DNA of 64,000 nt from Liolophura sinensis (lineage: Eukaryota; Mollusca; Polyplacophora; Chitonida; Chitonidae): contig NC_088301.1 of NCBI RefSeq assembly GCF_032854445.1, positions 48,045,116 to 48,109,115 of the forward strand, given 5' to 3'. The notes under the pieces are model-generated. The model had not been told where the DNA came from and did no database searches. It worked only from the letters and a program-made list of their open reading frames with translations. The position numbers were made by a program, and so were the translations under genes. This document shows positions 61,621 through 64,000 of this stretch, piece after piece. Each line of letters opens with the position of its first letter. The stretch's first letter is position 1.

Positions 61621-61661
61621 TGTGTATTGAAGGCATACCTTGAAAGTTCAATACAAGAATT
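61621..61661. promoter_or_regulatory. 41-bp divergent intergenic region
   Basis: Separates the ATG of the capsid gene (61620, - strand) from the ATG at 61662 (+ strand). Both late genes must be driven from this short AT-richer stretch or from within coding sequence. No named box was recognised. Confidence 0.4.
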
Positions 61662-62938
61662 ATGGCAGACTATGACTTTGATAACCTGGCATTCGACGAC
61701 GTCAGAGAGGACAACAACGACGACGAACAGACCCCTCTTCCTGCAGGTGATGATGTTCCCGAGCAACAAAGCCGGGGTGCGACCACCAGAAACCTTCAAC
61801 GAGAGCTGACGCAGTCCTCCGTGGATGATTTTTACCATGCCTTGGCGAATAAGTATCGCAGCCTTGCTAAACCCACTCGCTATTACATGAATTTTGAGGT
61901 TGTCCAAGGGCGTCTGCGACTCGTGACCCACCCCAGTCTGGACATCATCAACAAAACAACAGGTGCACCGCTAGCCCTCTCAACAATCGCCCAGAATGGA
62001 GGGGTTGATGTTGTTCGGCAGGAGCTGGGCTTTGTAGACTGTAAAAGCACAGGACAGCCATCATCGCTTCCGGCAGCAGTCGCAGCCCTGGAGACAGCAA
62101 GTTGAGAATTCGGTGCCGCGGCCGCCGAGGCAGATACCATGGAGCTGATGGATTTAAGCCAACCAGCGAAAAAGGCCGCTGATGCTGTCCACACAATGGA
62201 AACAAGCTTGACGGATAGTGAGGTCGGGCGGGCTCTTCAAACGATAAACGATCCTCCTCTTCCCATGCGAGATCTTCTGGGGCTTAACAAGGCACTGCAG
62301 ACCTCGGAAGGCGAACACGCAAATAACCTTGTCAAGCTGTCAAGTCTCAATAAGGACATCGCAAAACAAAAACAGAAGTTGGGGGAGGCCCCTGATGAAT
62401 TCTCCCATCAGGGGCCTCACGATCGGATCGCAAACCGGATAAGGAATTTCGAGGACGAGAGGGTGGCCCGGCTCGAAGCAGCCTCTTTAAAGGGCGAAGC
62501 CCTGCGCACGCAAATAGGCCGCATCAAGCAGACGGTCGATCGCATCCTACACAAGGATACCACTCTGGCCGAGCGCGTCCGCACCCTCTTCTGGGAGCAG
62601 GGAATATCCGTGGTCTCCATTCTCACGGCAATTGGGATGGCGATCTCGACGCTGGGATTAGCGATAAATTTGGCGCTGACTGGCGGGTCCAGCGGGGGCA
62701 TCCAGCCAACGCCACCTCCATCCGACGTGGTCTTAAAGAATGGGTGAAAAAGCATCTCCAATCCCTGGCGCGCGCCCTTGGCAAGCTGGCTGGGAAGGCT
62801 GGCGCTGCGATTCCGGGTATTATTGGCAGTATCGTGTCCTGGCTACTGAACCTTCTCGGGAAAGCGGCTGGGTGGGTAGGTGGCCTATTGCTTGTGGCTG
62901 TTCGTAAGTATTTAATGCATAGTCCACAACAGCAGTAA
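61662..62938 (+). pseudogene. Polinton structural protein with coiled coil and membrane segments, broken
   Basis: ATG at 61662 (MADYDFDNLAFDDVREDNND, an acidic start). TGA at 62103-62105 lies in an otherwise continuous frame that resumes with MELMDLSQPAKKAADAVHTM. A helical region around LVKLSSLNKDIAKQKQKLG suggests a coiled coil. Hydrophobic segments follow (ISVVSILTAIGMAISTLGLA). A frameshift near 62728 leads to a Gly/Ala-rich amphipathic tail (LGKLAGKAGAAIPGIIGSIV, then SWLLNLLGKAAGW), ending at 62938. The tail looks membrane-active, as in minor capsid proteins that breach membranes; that role is inference. It converges on the next gene with a 27-base overlap. Confidence 0.55.
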
Positions 62939-64000
62939 GCCGATACCAGCCCCAGCGACGACGATAGCTATCTTCTCCGCATCGTGATTCTTTTGGTCTG
63001 GAAATAGAGGTTCTTTAGCCGCTTTGCGGCGCGCAGCAACATGCTGAACGCGCGCGTTGGGTGGTGGGAAGCTTTCTTGTGGCTTTGCGATCCGGTGGTC
63101 AGGTGCGCGCTTGTGTAAAGTGGGCGGCACTTTAGCGTTCACACCCTCATTGGCGCCTAGCTTCTGGTCCTCTGTGGCCACGACGATTTTGTTGTAGTTC
63201 GCCACATGGCCGATCTGCAGAATCATGCCGCTGGGGGCCATATATAACTGTTTTTGCGCGTCGAAGGCTGTGCCCGTGCCTAGAATACGCGCCCTTGTTT
63301 GCGCTTGGGCGCCTAAAATAGCCCACACGTATGTCCGGATGGAATCGTTTAGGCGCTCTACGCCCGGCAGCGTGAATCCTTGGAATGTGCCGACAATGAA
63401 CGACGCCCAAGCCTCCTCGGCGTCCTGCTTGATGTAGTCGACGTGGAGCGCTGTAGGCTTTCTAGAGAACGACATCCTGCTCGGATCCAAGGTCTCATCA
63501 CCAATGGGGCTGTAGTCCATTCCCGTGATAAAGTAATATGCCACTCCGAGACCGTGATTCACCCCACTGCGCCTCCAGTCTGTGTGCGTATCTGCATGGA
63601 ACTCCCTACAAATCCTCTCGTAGGCCCTCTTGTCGTAGGGGTTGTCGAATGTCACCCACGCTCTGTCTTGCGACAGGGGGGCCTTTATCTCTTCCAAGGT
63701 CCGTCTAACTTGGTAATACACATGGAACGTGTATTGGGCCCTTATTCGTTGGTCGGGGGCGAGAAGATGGTCTATTGCAGATACGCCACAGCCCGTGGTT
63801 GCGCACCAGACCGCGAAGTTCACTTGGTTCTGCCAGAATTGTATAGGATTGGTGTTCTAGGCCTGAACAATGGAATTGCTGGTTATCTTTGGCAGCCGGT
63901 ACTTGACCAACACATCTGTGAACTGGACCGGAAAGGCCTTCTTTTCATTGATGTTGATGTCAAATCGCGTGAGCTGCTACGCGTGGGTTTGGATACTATG
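62912..64000 (-). pseudogene. Conserved Polinton structural protein, 5' end beyond window, two nonsense codons
   Basis: The longest open part runs from 63856 down to 62912 and contains NFAVWCATTGCGVS, AYERICREFHADTHTDW and NHGLGVAYYF. A Pro-rich linker follows, then a C-terminal membrane anchor (IAIVVAGAGIGLLLLWTMH). The same frame continues upstream past TAG at 63857-63859 and TAG at 63977-63979, with sensible sequence on both sides (INEKKAFPVQFTDVLVKYRL). The segments are reminiscent of conserved proteins of invertebrate Polintons, perhaps a minor capsid or penton-type component, but no defined family is claimed. Confidence 0.55.

Larger units (their letters stand above)
53365..64000. mobile_element. 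Polinton/Maverick element, left part, decayed (extends beyond window)
   Basis: Base composition jumps from AT-rich to GC-rich at 53365-53367, where a host duplication is interrupted. Polintons commonly begin with AG, which fits 53365-53366. The coding set matches the class: protein-primed polymerase B, retroviral-type integrase, A32-like ATPase and capsid protein. It also has several small conserved Polinton-type proteins. The terminal inverted repeat, expected at the far left, cannot be confirmed because the other end is outside the window. No adenovirus-type protease was seen; it may lie to the right. Every larger gene is broken, so the copy is inactive. Confidence 0.88.

Noticed and set aside
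54318-63979. Recoding of TAG as glutamine in the Polinton
   Set aside because: TGA stops and several frameshifts and deletions occur in the same genes, so ordinary decay explains the pattern better.

Overview
The window is nuclear DNA of an animal, most likely a mollusc (lophotrochozoan). The genes are AT-rich, intron-split, and have GT/AG splice sites. The families are animal ones: an ITIH-type heavy chain, two SLC26 anion transporters and an IL-17-type cytokine. The repeats are microsatellites, minisatellites and tRNA-derived SINEs whose tails resemble SINE tails common in mollusc genomes. The species assignment is inference.

Layout. (1) 291-6464 (+): the last five exons of an inter-alpha-trypsin-inhibitor heavy-chain-like gene; its 5' part lies outside the window. 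(2) 6465-15805: intergenic, with a 64-bp minisatellite, a decayed Ty3/Gypsy retrotransposon flanked on both sides by one ~36-bp minisatellite, and a 33-bp minisatellite. (3) 15806-27479 (+) and 29773-39152 (-): two complete 16-exon SLC26 genes, tail to tail, with matching intron positions. This is an old inverted duplication of multi-pass anion transporters with C-terminal STAS domains. (4) 39153-44275: intergenic, including a complex satellite at 42.4-43.85 kb. (5) 44276-45723 (-): a complete three-exon IL-17-like cytokine gene. (6) 46652-46902 (-): one candidate exon resembling the second domain of a receptor tyrosine phosphatase. (7) 46903-53364: intergenic with several tandem repeats and one 340-400 bp direct duplication. 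(8) ~53365 to the right edge: the left part of a GC-rich Polinton/Maverick, a large virus-like DNA transposon, decayed by stops, frameshifts and deletions.

The Polinton is the most distinctive content. Left to right it carries a small zinc-ribbon protein; a long + strand gene that appears to fuse a protein-primed DNA polymerase B region, an SF1 helicase and a C-terminal HNH nuclease; then on the - strand an integrase, several small membrane or structural proteins, an A32-type packaging ATPase and a major capsid protein; a divergent + strand gene for a membrane-active structural protein; and a further - strand structural gene running off the window. Genes overlap at their ends as in compact viral genomes. 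Ten in-frame stops (six TAG, four TGA, no TAA) and at least eight frameshifts mean this copy is not functional.
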